From Pelecanus crispus (taxonomy: Eukaryota > Chordata > Aves > Pelecaniformes > Pelecanidae), in contig NC_134653.1 of assembly GCF_030463565.1 (NCBI RefSeq), forward strand, positions 29,945,150 through 30,009,149: 64,000 bases of DNA, written 5' to 3'. Positions 11,466 through 23,600 of this stretch are shown piece after piece. Made by a program: the position numbers and the translations under genes. Under the pieces are notes generated by a model. That model had not been told where the DNA came from. It did no database searches and was given only the letters and a program-made list of their open reading frames with translations. Each line of letters begins with the position of its first letter. Positions within the stretch are counted from its first letter, which is position 1.

Positions 11466-13753
11466 TTCCCTGCTTCCCCAGGCAGCTGTGCTCACAGCTG
11501 GCTGCAGGCCAGCGTGGCCGGGTGGCATGCAGAGGAAGGATGGCATGCAGAGGCAGCCCTCAGCGGCCCAGCATTTGCCGATGTAAATGAGAGCAGAGGA
11601 CCCAGGGCTCACAGCTGGGCTTCTGAAGACAGGAACTGAGCCGTGAAGCACTCGGATGTGCGGGTTCAGGGTAATTTGTCTTACGGGTCAGCCACGGCGC
11701 AGCACGTCTCAGAAGGACCCGTTTCCTCTTCTTCCATCAAGAAGAGCTGCTCCCATGCCGGGGCTTGGTGGGGTGTCATTACACATCCTCGCTGGGGGCT
11801 GTGCAGGCACACGGGCTTTGCGCTCTGTGGAGTGGGAGGCCACGTACTCGCACATTGCTGAAGTCAGTGCTGGGCGGCACTCTGTGCCCTTCCCAAAATT
11901 ACTGGCTTTGTGAAAATGCCAAATGCTCGCCCTTGTGGCAGGCGACACGCCGAGCCTGGCTGGGCCATGGTGGAGATTCTGGGGCCGGTCTGTGCGGGAA
12001 ATGGGGCAGCACTGCTGAAGCACGGCTGGCTGCAGCGTTTCCTCCTTGCCTCGCTGCCCGAGGGGTGTGCAGCGTGCCCCTCTGTCCACGTTACCATCTC
12101 CTTAGTCAGTGCCTTCAGTTCTGGGGATGCTGGTGTTGCTGCATGGGGAAGTAAAATATTTTGATTTTGTTTCTTAAGCAAATTTGAGGTTTTGGGGTTT
12201 CTCTTGCAGAAACAACATTTTATTTGCAAATCCTGATCTTTGTGAGTGCAAGGATGGAGTTTGTTGAGACTTACGGTTTGGCATGTGGATTTGGAAAATA
12301 TTTTCTTGAAGATAGTATTTTTTCTAGCAGTTCCTTTGACCTCTTTTTCTCCCTGTTGTATGGCAGCCACATCCATGTGGGAAATCTTTGTTCAGTTTTG
12401 GGAGGGAAGAGTCATGTTTGCACCGAGTGTAGTGAGTTAATGTAGAGGCTGCAGACTCCAGCTCCTCTTGCCCTGCAGCGCTCCCTGCACCCCTCTCCAG
12501 CGAGGTTCTCTGGGACCTACCCTGGGCCAGGGGTGGGAGTTGGAGGGACCCCAGTTGGAGGTGCGGGGAGGAGCGGGGGAGCACCTCTGTGCTTCCCAAG
12601 AGCCCCCTTGTCCATCTCTGGGGAGGGGGGAGCGGGACGACAGGGCCACTGGTCAGGACGCATGGGGAGCGAGCGTGGGAGCGTGTGTGTCTCTGTCACC
12701 GTTCGTGCAGGTCCTGCAGTGGCACCCGCGCTGGCTTTGTCTTTGTCCCCCGTGAGGCAGCAACTGCAGAATAATTAAGAAAAGGTAAAGCTCTGTGAAT
12801 TGGAGCTGCAGGTTGATTAAAAGTCAGAAGCGTCCCTCCGAAGCACAGAGCTCTTGTCCCGTTTTGGCACACGCACTTGCAAAGCGGAGACTGAGCTGAT
12901 CTGCCGGGTGGCTCCATCCATCGCTGGGGGGTCACAGACACCCCTCCTGCTCTGGCGCCTGTCCCTTGCAGCCCGCAGCATGGGGTGGGGGTGGATCTCC
13001 CTTCCCTGCCTGTACCCCCTCATTTGGCTCGGTCCTTCCAGCGGCAGCTGTGCCTCCTGACCCTGCTCCTTGAGCCAAGAGGGGGACATGGCGAAGCCCT
13101 TCCTTCCTGGCTTTGCTGGGGCACGGTGGGAACAGTGGCTTGTGCCAGGTCACTGGGGTGGGTGCCTCCATTGCCGCAGCTTTCACTTCGGGCGTTTCAT
13201 AATTAATAAGCCGGTTTGAGAGAAAGGCTATTGCCTTATGAAGAGGTTGGCTGAAGTGGATACTGTGGTTTCCGTTGCTGGACGATAAAATGCCATTGCT
13301 GTGCTTGGAACAAGAGGTGGGCGGAGTGAAGATGCTGTAAATTGGTGGGATTTTCATTATTTCATGAACATTGTAGCATTGAGCAGGATAATAAAATGTT
13401 TTTCTAATCATAACAGCCTCGAGGCGATAAACAAACAGTACATTTGTGCTGTGAAATGTCTGTCAATTCTTTGTTGATGTGATTTAGAGCCTGTTAAAGC
13501 AGGCTGGCGCGCTTTGCATGCATCCTGGCCAGGCTCTCCTGGGATGGCGTGCTGGGGTGCTCGGCTGCGAATGTGCTGCGTGGCTCAGGGCTTCCACTTC
13601 GCAGGATTTTCTGAGTGAGAAAGCCAGTATTTGAAGCTGGTGCGTGCTGCCTTAATCGTCAGGGCATCACATTCTCTAGTTTATTTTTCTAGGTAGTCGG
13701 CAGTGAGAATAAGTTCCCCCTGGAGGAGGGCTTTGTGCTTTGGGAGAGAAAAG

Positions 13754-13783
13754 GTCTTTTGTGAAACCGTCTTTTGTGAAACC
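13754..13783. repeat. Perfect 15-bp tandem duplication
   Basis: The 15-mer gtcttttgtgaaacc is present twice back to back (13754-13768 and 13769-13783) with no mismatch. It is a small recent duplication in intronic DNA with no sign of function. Confidence 0.85.
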
Positions 13784-14048
13784 ACCTTGCCCCTGCAGGT
13801 CCAAGCCAGAGACCTCTGAGCTGCAGGAATGTGGCAGTTGTGGTGGTGCCGGGGAGCGGGAGCAGCGCCGTGGTGGTGGGCTGTGCCGCTGGACCCTCTC
13901 GCCTAGCTGCTGGGGTCAGCGTCATTGTGGGGACTTTGGCTGGTGCATTGTGTTGAGCGTGCTCAACTGAAAGGAAACGGGGCAGGACCTGTAAGCGCGG
14001 CAGTGTTGGCGTGCCCTGCGGCTGTTGTGCAGGTGAGCTGAGCCGGCT

Positions 14049-14116
14049 GGGTGCTAAGATGCAAGCTTAAACACCCTCCTTGTGGTTTGGGTGCTAAGAT
14101 GCAAGCTTAAACACCC
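14049..14116. repeat. 40-bp-period direct duplication with 28-bp identical cores
   Basis: A 28-base block beginning gggtgctaagatgcaagc is found at 14049-14076 and again at 14089-14116 with no mismatch, separated by 12 bases. Each copy holds a HindIII-like aagctt. The perfect identity suggests a recent local duplication in TPST2 intron 1. No coding or splice role is visible. Confidence 0.85.
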
Positions 14117-17100
14117 ATTCTTGCAGTCTTTTGTCTGTTTCTTCCAGTTTTACTTGGGATGATGTCAGCAGTGCAAATGCAAACCACAGTGCTGTTTGTT
14201 CTCTCTGGGGATTTTCAAAGGGACACATAACCCTTAAATGCTCTAAAATCCATGTATTTTTACTGGGATTGGCTTCTGATTCCTGTAGATATGTCTGGGT
14301 TTGTGGCCTGTGGTGCATCTTTAGCTTTAATAAGCAAAAACTGTTCTGCTGTTGATGTTGCTGTTCTCACCACTTGGTGGCCCGAAAGCAACAACTTTTT
14401 TTTTTTTTTTGAGTGCTGTAGGTGCCAGCTACAGCTTCATGCACATAGAAGTGGGCTCTTCTCTCACTGCCTGGAGCCTCAGGCCATTGCTCACCTCCAG
14501 CTGAGGTTTGTACAGAGCTCCTGTTCTGCTGTGAGCGGCTGCAGTATCGATTGGGGTGGGCAGCAAACCGTGGTGTAGGCTGGACCCTGCTCCTGCAGGC
14601 TGGCTGTCCCCGCGGGGATCGATCCTCGCTGTGCTGGGGGCGGACGAGCACGAGCTGTGGGTTGTGCAACAGGGCTGACGCTGCACTTAGGTGAACCTCA
14701 GCCTCTGACGTCCCCTCGGCTGCCTCCGTGGACACGCAGCAGCAAGCAGAGATCAGTGCTTGCTCTGTGCTTGCTGCTTTCCAAGGCTGCTCATCAACCT
14801 CTTGGTGAATCTTTTAAAATGTGTTGATCAGCTTTCGCTCGGGCTGCTTTGAAACTGAGATGGAGGAACGCCCTGTGCTTCTGCGTGCCGGCAGCCTGTC
14901 CCTTCCCGCTCCTTGCCCTCAGCCTCCGCCGGCTCTTCCCGGCTTTCCTCTCCCGGGGCTCATTTGACCCCTCTCCTGTTTGCTGCTGCCTTCTCAGGAC
15001 ATGAGCATCTCTGTCCTGCTAAGGGAGATGCCTCAGAGTCATCGGGTGTTTTGAAACGCGCATTACAAGTTGCCACCAGGAGAGACCAGGAGGAGCACGC
15101 CTGCCTTCGTCCGTGACACTGCTTCTGGCCGCGTTGTTTGCCTGAGCTCAGGTGGGGACGGCAGCGGTTGCCCTCGGGCAAGCTGTGTTATTTTTCTGTT
15201 GCATGCCGCGTGTGAATTAACTGCAGACTATCAATTAAGTGATTAAATTTTGCTGATTTGTAAAGATGTGAGCTAGATGTGTTAGGATATTTCTTGCTGA
15301 CCACAGCTTCTGCTGCTGTACTGCCACAAAGACGTCTGCAGTTCCTCATCCTTTTATTAAGCACTGATGATTTGAGCTAAAATTTTCCAGGCCACACCTA
15401 TGTCTTTTGGGGCAGTTGCAGTTAATAGCAATCATTTCTGGGAATGGTTTAAAGAAAAATGCAGGCTTTTTTTTTATAATATTGAGCTTCTCGTAGAAAC
15501 TGGCTTTGTTGTTTGTTTGTAACACTTTGCTGCTTTAAAAAATGGACTTGAGACATTGCTTCATCACTACAGATGGTGCATGGCTCCCTCGCGCCGGAGG
15601 CCCCGGCTGCACCAATACCGTGCTGTGCCGGCATGTGGGGCCGCTCTCCAGCAGCGGTGGTGCTTTGCCCATTTCACAACAGCAGGTGAAGGAGGACACG
15701 GAGGCTGCCGTTGGTTGACGCTCGCTGTCGGTGCTCGCTCAGCCGTGGTGTCCGCCTGGCCGGTGCAGCAGCCGTGCGGTAGCACGCTGCATGGCCCCAT
15801 GCTGCGGTGGGAGGCGTCAGGAAGGAAGTCTGCAAGCGCGTGTGTGTCTGTGCGTCTGTCTGTGTGTGCACAGGCAAGAGCTGGAGCCGTTTCCGGAGCA
15901 GGGCGTCTCGGGGCTAGGCTGTTAAACCGTCGCCGCTCCATGCACCAGAACGTTCGTGGCACTGCAGAAGCGCATCCAGGGATGCAGCTGCTGCTCCACG
16001 GACCTGCAGCCTTGTCTGGACCTGAAATCCCGTGGTTGATGGAGGCCAGGCCAGGGTCGAGCAGAAAGCCTTGCAGGGAAGGAGGGCGATGCAGATAAGC
16101 TCTTGAAAAGTTTGTGCTGGGTGGAGTTTCCCTCTGGTTTCTAATTAGTGCTAAAGTGGAGGGGCAGCTGGGCAGGAGAGGAGGAGTCTCTCGGGTGGCT
16201 GGAATAATAATTAGTGTCCGTGCTTGAAATGTTCTCAAAAACATCCTCTGAGGCTGGGACGCCGTTGTGCATCAAGGGGGAGCTGACTGTGGGAAGGGCC
16301 CAGCTGCAGTGGCCCCACAACAAGCCTGTGGTCCCATGCACATTCTGTGAGCCTTGGAGCAGAGTGCCATCCTGCCTGCCCATCAGGTTCTGGCCCCTCG
16401 GGGTTCTCCGCTGCAGCACAGCCCCCCGCATGGCAGCTTTTCTTGGAAAGCTGCAGCCCTGCTGGGACAGGTCCCTCTGGTTGCTGCCCTCCCATGCCTG
16501 GAGGAGGGTGTCCTGTAGGGATGTGGCTGCTGTACTGCCGGCGAGACGCGGGCAGGACCCCTGCACGGGCGCGCTGTCACTGGGATGCTCTGTGCTCGCA
16601 GGACAGCTTCAGCCAAGGCGGTGCAGGCGGCTGCTGGGCTCCCCAGGATGGGTGCAGTCCTCATAGGCGCAGGTGTTGTGTCCTTGTGGGAAACCTGGCG
16701 CTTGGGCTGATGTGTGGGTTTTGGTTTCCTACCTGGTGGGGTTTGCATGCTGCGAGGGACCGGTGCCGCTGCCTCAGCGAGTGGTGAGGCTGGAGAGAGA
16801 TTTGTTCCTTGGGCTGGAGCCAGGGAGATCCTGGCAGCGTGGGCAGCTCCTAGTGCAGAGGTTGGCATCCCAATGACCCCACCTGGAGACACGAGCATGT
16901 CCTGCTAGACCTGGGGAGTCCTCTGGGCCCTGTCTCCTTTTGCTGTTACTGGTTTGGGGACTCTGACTATAGTCTGGCTTGTACCTGATTTCAGCATTTG
17001 TACAAAAGCCTGCAGCAGGCGAGTCTGGAGGTGCTTCCTCTGGGAGGGGCTGTTGCGCCGGTCGCTTGTGTGCAATGGAAGCGTGCCATGTTCCGACTGT

Positions 17101-17477
17101 CATCCCCTGGGTTTTAAACATCTCAGCTGCTCCTGTCCCTCTGAGGCTTCTCCCTTCCAGGAGGCTTCATTTCCTACAAGAGCAGCCGCCTTCCCGTGTC
17201 CCTCGGTTTCTCCTTCTGACTCGCCCCTGCGAACGCTGCCGTGGTGGAGCGGTGCTGGTGCCTCGGGGTGGGTGGCCGAGGCGCAGGCATGCCGCATCTG
17301 GCTGCCAGCGCTGACCGTGAGCCGGGACCACCTTTCCCCTGGGCTCGGAGGGAGGCTGTGGGCAGGAGGGGTGCGTGTGGCAGTGGAAGTTGCCAAGGAG
17401 AGCATCGCTCGTCACCACGCGTGCAGATGTCTGCGATAAATAAATAAATCTGCATTGTGGCTTTTCTTTCCCATTAG

Positions 17478-17546
17478 GTATTTTCGTGGCCACCTGTGTT
17501 TCAGCATGAAGCTCGGCTAGCCGCAAAATGAACTTACCGGGGGAAG
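17478..17546 (+). other. Candidate TPST2 leader exon 2 (non-coding, 69 bp)
   Basis: A pyrimidine-rich acceptor (cttttctttcccattag) at 17461-17477 and a near-consensus donor (gggaag|gtaagt, intron from 17547) bound a 69-bp segment on the plus strand. TPST2 genes have untranslated exons upstream of the first coding exon, and this one lies 3 kb before it. It contains two ATGs. One opens a five-codon frame (MKLG then stop). The other stays open to the donor and would continue into the next exon. An alternative acceptor (gtgtttcag) lies inside at about 17501. The call rests on splice signals alone. Confidence 0.4.
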
Positions 17547-20539
17547 GTAAGTACATATGGATGGCAGTGCCAGAGCAGTTGATTCCCCTGTGACGCTGGG
17601 CGTGGGCTGGTGAATATTTCATACATCTGTGCGCACCGCCACTGATGCCCCGTTAATATTGTATTGCTTTCACAAGCTGACAAGAAACGGTTTAAGCCTT
17701 GTTTATACTAATGTCCGATCAGCATGCAAAATAAGGAAGTCTTTCTGCCTGCAGGACCTCTTGTGTCCGTGTTTGTCACTGCTTTGCTGTCACTCCCCCA
17801 CCAGCTCCCATCCTCCCTGCCATTCTCTGCTCTTGGTACCAGCCTTGCCCTGATCGCAGTCAGGGAGAGACTCCCCGGCTGTGGGTCACAGCCTGTCCCT
17901 GTCCTGCAATGTCTGAGCTGCACTCAGGAGCTTCAGCCCAGGGTTGGCTGCTGCCACTTTGATTTCTGCTCCTCGTCACCAGCTGCAGTGGTTTTCAGTC
18001 CCTGCTGTGATGTGCCAGTCAAGCCCCTGAGAGCTCCCTAATTCCTGCTGGAGTGGAAAGCTCTCAGAGCCAGCTTGGGCATCTGAAGGACTAGAAGGTC
18101 ATCTCTGATCAGACAGCCGTGCCACCAAATTATACCATGATATTTTCCAGCAGATATCTGCCGTGGAGGAAATTATCCATCCCTGTTCTCTCATAGACTA
18201 ATAAGCCCCATAAATTTTGGGCAATTCTTAGTGGAGTACTGCACCAAAGAGTTGAAAATAAGCCAGGATTGTTTGCAGTTGCTCAGTAGACCACTGCCGC
18301 CAAGCACACTCACAGATGCTTGTTCAGCTGCCCTGGTACGCTGGGGTAATCCCGCCAGAGAAGTTCGTTCTGCTTCAGCCCTGCCAGTGCCCACGGCTGC
18401 CGTGCAAGAGGCAGAGCGGGACTGTTCCGTCCTGCAGCAGCGGGGAGAGTCCAGAGCGCAGCAGGGAGAAGTTGTCGGCACCTGCCTCTCTGCCTTTCCT
18501 GTTGCCCCACAGTGAATCGAGAGCTTCCCCATGCTGGTGGTGTTGGACGGGCAGCGGTGGGGGCCGTGTGTCTGCCCTGGCCGGGGCAGCAGGATGATCC
18601 CCAGGGACACGGCACTTTGTCCCACCGGGCGCTGCCGGAGCAGGGCCCGGTACCGCAGGCTCCCAGCCAGCCTCCCGCTTTGCACAGCAAAATGAGTGAG
18701 TCTCTTTGTCCCTCTCTGGCGGCACTCGGACTGGAGCTGCTGGGAGCATCTTGGTGGGAAGCGCTTACTGTAAGCCGTTTTTGCAAAGAACAGAGCACTT
18801 CTGTGCTCCCAGCCTCCTTTTTAAACTGCAGGTCTTTCCTGCTAATTAGCCTGTCTTGGTCTGCATAGCTGTAATTATTCCAGTTGGCCTTAAATCCTGA
18901 CTGCTCCAGCTACAATGCATTGAAATGGGTGTTGTGGCATTAGCAATTATTTTTAGGGTGAACATTTGAATATATTTACATGACTGAAACAGATCGAGAT
19001 AGCAGGATGGAGCAGATGAGCACTTGTCTTTTTAATGCGCCTGACTCTGGCTTGGTGCTGCATAAAATGCCAGAGCTGTTTGTTGTTCCCTCTGATTTAC
19101 ATCTAAACAAACGGGCCAGCATTTGACTTTCTGACTTTTATATGGGCATGCATTTGAAACTGTTTAACCTTGGTATGTTTACCAAGCAGTTGGCCAGGAT
19201 GTTAACCATGTTGCTAAAGAGCCACAAAAATAATTTTGGTGGTGATGTTACTTTGCATGCCTGGGTGGGCAGAGAGGCACAGCCTCTTTGTGTCCTGGTA
19301 ATCCAATGGTTTGAGCAGAAGTGGATAAAAGCAGAGTGGGTGGGTGGTGAGCAGCTGACAGCTTCACCAGTCCGGGTAGGTGGAGCAGCATGTCAGGGGT
19401 TGGAAGGGAAACGGAACAAGTCCTCCAGCGCCCGGCCGGTTCTGGGGCGGCGTGTGCTGGCAGGTAGGGCAGGGGCAGGGAGACTGCCTGGCTCAAAGGG
19501 GCTTTGCACGGGCCGCTGCTAAATGTGCTCTTTCATGGAGAGAGTCGAGAGGAGAAAACGTTTTTCTGAAGCAGTTCTTTGGATTGTCAGCAAAACAAAA
19601 TGCATGGACGTCCCGTTCCTTCCACTCCATTCAGCTCCTGCCCCAGCCACATAATCACAAAGAACTTGAAATCCCTGGGTGAGCCTGGGGGAGGATTGCA
19701 AAACCTGTGCTCACAAATGGAGCAGAAGAGGGGAGGGTGTGGGAAGCAGTGCCAGCGTTTACAGGAGTCCCTTCCGGGTAGGCAGCAGAACAGGGGACCT
19801 GCAGAAACTGCAGGCTTCATGCTGGATATCCTACCGAGACGCAGAAAACCCAAAAAGCCTTAATGCCAGATGAAGTCTTCAAGGATTTTTATGTAAGGTC
19901 AGTCTCTGGAGGAAGGGCATTTAATACTGACTCTGCATGTTGCTGTTAGCCTTCAGATGGTTTAATTTCTCATGGTGTTTCATTCTAATGGGTGACTGCT
20001 TCTCCTGACTCAGACCCTTAAAATTTCCATGAGATGCTTTTGTTTTTCTCTTACTTCAGCTTTCCCCCCTCCCCTGTGACAGCACGTTGAAACTAAAGAA
20101 AATGTAGGAAGGAGACAGGTGGCTGAGAGAAGTGAGAAGACGGTGGTGTGCTGAGCTCAGTTTTGGAAGGAAGGAGAACTGCAGGGAAGGTTTGGGCTTC
20201 ATCTGGGATGGAGCAGACTCTCTGTGAAGATTTTTTTAAGGACTGACTGGGTACGCATGGCCCCTCCTCTGAAATGTTACTGGAGCTTTGCTTCAGCTGT
20301 AAACCTGTGATTCTGGGTACACAAACAGTCCAGAAATAATCTCTTTGGGTGTGCTCTGAGGCAAACTTTAATTACCTCCTGGGTAGAAGGCACCTAGCCT
20401 GGAAGTTGCTGATAAGTGAAAGAGATGATGAAAGACTGGGATGGTGTCAGCGTCCTGAAGGAGCCAGGCTGGATGCTGAGGTACTGCCGGGCTGGATTGC
20501 AGCTCCTGCTCCTCTGACCGTGCTGTGTTTCTCTTGCAG
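17547..20539 (+). other. TPST2 second leader intron (non-coding)
   Basis: Three kilobases lie between the candidate leader exon and the first coding exon. No coding exon or RNA gene is recognised. An AT-rich stretch at about 18835-19260 holds several TAATTA-like and CAATTA sites and looks less GC-rich than its flanks, so it is a candidate conserved non-coding element. The acceptor for the coding exon is tttctcttgcag ending at 20539. Confidence 0.45.
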
Positions 20540-20611
20540 ATGCCCGTTGGGTTGAACACTTGCTAGCTGAAAGCTGAAGCGTGGTCACCAGCCTGTGCGG
20601 AGGAGAACAGG

Positions 20612-23600
20612 ATGCGGGTCACCATGAGGAGGGTGTTGCTGGTGGTGGGCTCGGTGGTCGCCCTGATGGTGACTCTGCACCTTGGCCAGCAGGTCCTGGA
20701 GTGCCAGCAGGTCCTGAGCGAGAGGAGACACAGGCTGATGAGACCCGAGAACGAGGAACTGGTCATGATGGACTCCAACCACGTCGAGTACCGTTACAGC
20801 AAGGAGATGCCCCTGATATTCATTGGCGGGGTCCCACGGAGCGGCACGACGCTGATGAGGGCCATGCTCGATGCCCACCCTGAGGTGCGCTGCGGAGAGG
20901 AGACCCGCATCATCCCCCGCGTGCTGGCGATGCGGCAGGCCTGGTCCAAATCAGGGCGAGAGAAGATGCGCTTGGATGAAGCGGGGGTGACGGACCAAGT
21001 TTTGGATGCCGCTATGCAGGCCTTTATACTGGAAGTGATCGCCAAGCATGGTGAGCCAGCCAGGTATTTGTGTAACAAGGACCCCTTCACACTGAAGTCC
21101 TCTGTCTACCTGTCCAGGCTGTTCCCCAATTCCAAATTTCTCCTGATGGTTCGAGACGGCCGGGCTTCGGTCCACTCCATGATCACGCGGAAAGTGACGA
21201 TCGCGGGCTTTGACCTGAACAGCTACCGAGACTGCCTAACCAAGTGGAACAAAGCCATCGAGGTGATGTACTCCCAGTGCTTGGAGATCGGGCGGTCCCG
21301 GTGCCTGCCTGTCTACTACGAGCAGCTGGTGCTGCACCCCGAGCAGTCCATGCATGCCATCATGAAGTTCCTGGACATCTCCTGGAGTGACACGGTGCTG
21401 CACCACGAGGACCTGATAGGGAAGCCCGGCGGGGTATCGCTTTCCAAGTGAGTGTCTCGGTTCCTGCCTTGGCTTTTCGAGGAGTGTTTTCGTTACACGA
21501 AGCAGGTCAAGGCTAAAACTGAGGGCAAAGACGCGTTGCTTGTGTTTATGCACACTTTTCAGGGGCAGGAGTGGCAGCACGTCCAGTTCTGCACCAATAG
21601 GTTTTGTGTTTCTGAGTAGAAGACGGCTTGAATACTAGCAATCTGTTGTAACCAACAGAGCAGCTTGTTAGGCGAGGATTTTAGGAGCAGGTGACTGCTT
21701 TATTCATCTGTCTTGACAGTGCAGAAAGGATTTTGGTCTCTAATTTGAAAAGAACTGCTTGCTCTGAAACGTGAGCTCTTTAATGTCTCTTTTCTCTACC
21801 TGTCCTCAAATACCTCCTTACTGTGATTAGCTAATGAATGGCTTTCAGCGGTGAGCAGCAATTCTTGCCAGGTTTGTTGCTGGTATTGCAGAATAAAAGA
21901 AATACCGTGCTCCATGGAGACACACCCCAGCACTCCGTCCTTGCTGACTGTCCATCTCTGGGTGTCAGGGGGGGTCCTTGCCTTCTCCCACCTTCTTCTC
22001 CTCTTTTAATGCTCTTTATTTCCTAAATGGAGGCTTAAGTCTAACTTAGCAAAATTTAATCAGTGGTGTAAGGGAACCACACAAGCAGTCTTTGTATAAA
22101 TTGCTCACGCCCAAGTGGTGAGGGCAGCTGTGGACACGCAGCTGCTCCATTTCTTGGGGATGGACGTGGGTGTGTGGCTGGGCTCCGCTTCCCTCTGCCA
22201 TGAGACACGCTTCCATATGGGGCTGTGTGGCATTGCCTGTGCCTTAGCAGTTGGTAACTGGGACGTTCTCACGAGGCTCAGGATCCGCAGCCTCTGTGCT
22301 TGTTCATCCCTCTTAGGACGCCGCGTTGCCTGTGACGCGTGGGGTGTGGTTTTCTTTGGCTGGAGTCAAGCAGGCAGCTGCTCACCCCGGGCCGGTGTCC
22401 CACCGAGGTTTGGAGGGCAGGGAGCATGGCTGGTCAGCAGCATGTCCCAGCGCCCTTACCCCAGGCAGACTAAGGCGGCAGCTGTGGTGTTAAGATGGAG
22501 AGATGCAGGCACCTTTCATAGCTGAAGCGATGATTTCTCCAGGGCTTTCAGCACTATTTGCTCAGAGTAAATTTTGCCAAGGTTGCCTAAACAGCTAAGT
22601 TTTTAGATTTTCAGTGGGGTCGCGTGGTGTATCTGTGCTACAGACCTCACATCTTTCATGATTTTCCTGTAATAAGCAGAGGTGTCCTGGTAATACCTGG
22701 ACACCGGTGGAGGATGGATCCTGACGTACAGTGGGATCCTACCTCTGGGACTGTGGAAGCCCCTGCCAGGATCTGCGCCCCCAGAGGCGGGCTGTGAGTG
22801 GGAAGCGGCTGCCCCGGGGCTGCCCCACTGTGCCTCACGCCGGCTCTGCCCCAGGCAGACCCGGCAGGCGATGAACGTTTGTGCTGCACACGTGTCTTGG
22901 GCATTGGAAGCAAAATACTGAAGTGGCAGTGAACCTAGCTGAAGGCTCTTCTGTCTGAGCCCAGTATGTGGATGAAATCCAACTCTAGTGTCTTGGTTTG
23001 GTTTTTTTCTTTATTATTTTTCCCCAGGATAGAAAGATCAACAGACCAGGTTATCAAACCGGTGAACATGGAGGCATTATCTAAGTGGATCGGGCACATC
23101 CCGGGGGATGTGCTGCAGGATATGGCCCACATCGCACCGATGCTCGCCAGGCTCGGCTACGACCCCTACGCCAACCCACCCAACTACGGCCACCCCGACC
23201 CTTTAGTTGTCAACAACACGCACAGAGTGAGTGTCACTGCCGTCTGCCTGGGGTGCTGCCGGGCGGTCACAGGGAGGGAGTGCTGACGTGCGGCTATGGG
23301 TTTCTGCACCCACAGAACCCTCTGGAGCAGAAGAGGCTGCTGAACCGAATCAGAAAAGAGCAGGGGGGAAACAAACGCTCTCTTCCTTTTGGGAGACTGG
23401 GAGTGACAGACACACAGTTACACTGAGATGATTTCAAAACAGATGCGTGTGGTAGATTGAGTCTGGCATGGCTCAAACTGATGATGTTGCCTATGATTTT
23501 GTGGTGGTGTTTGTTTCTTCTGTTGTGGCAGATACTGACCTGTCCCTCCCTGACCCAGCCTGGCTCTTGAACCCAGGCGTGGGAGTTAGTGGTGTGTGCT

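Larger units (their letters stand above)
8636..17477 (+). other. TPST2 first leader intron (non-coding)
   Basis: About 9 kb lies between the inferred first leader exon (donor at 8129) and the next candidate exon at 17478. I find no coding exon; the many short open frames on both strands resemble no protein I know. It holds a (CA)n repeat at 11449-11465, a 15-bp tandem duplication at 13754-13783, a 40-bp-period duplication at 14049-14116, a T run at 14398-14410, and AT-rich patches with homeodomain-type sites near 13196-13430, 15180-15500 and 16140-16215. No transposon long enough to name was seen. Confidence 0.5.

Noticed and set aside
18040-18130. Possible plus-strand CR1 3' end (gaaggactagaaggtcatct)
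   Set aside because: Only about 20 bases resemble the CR1 tail and the terminal repeat is missing; too weak to call.
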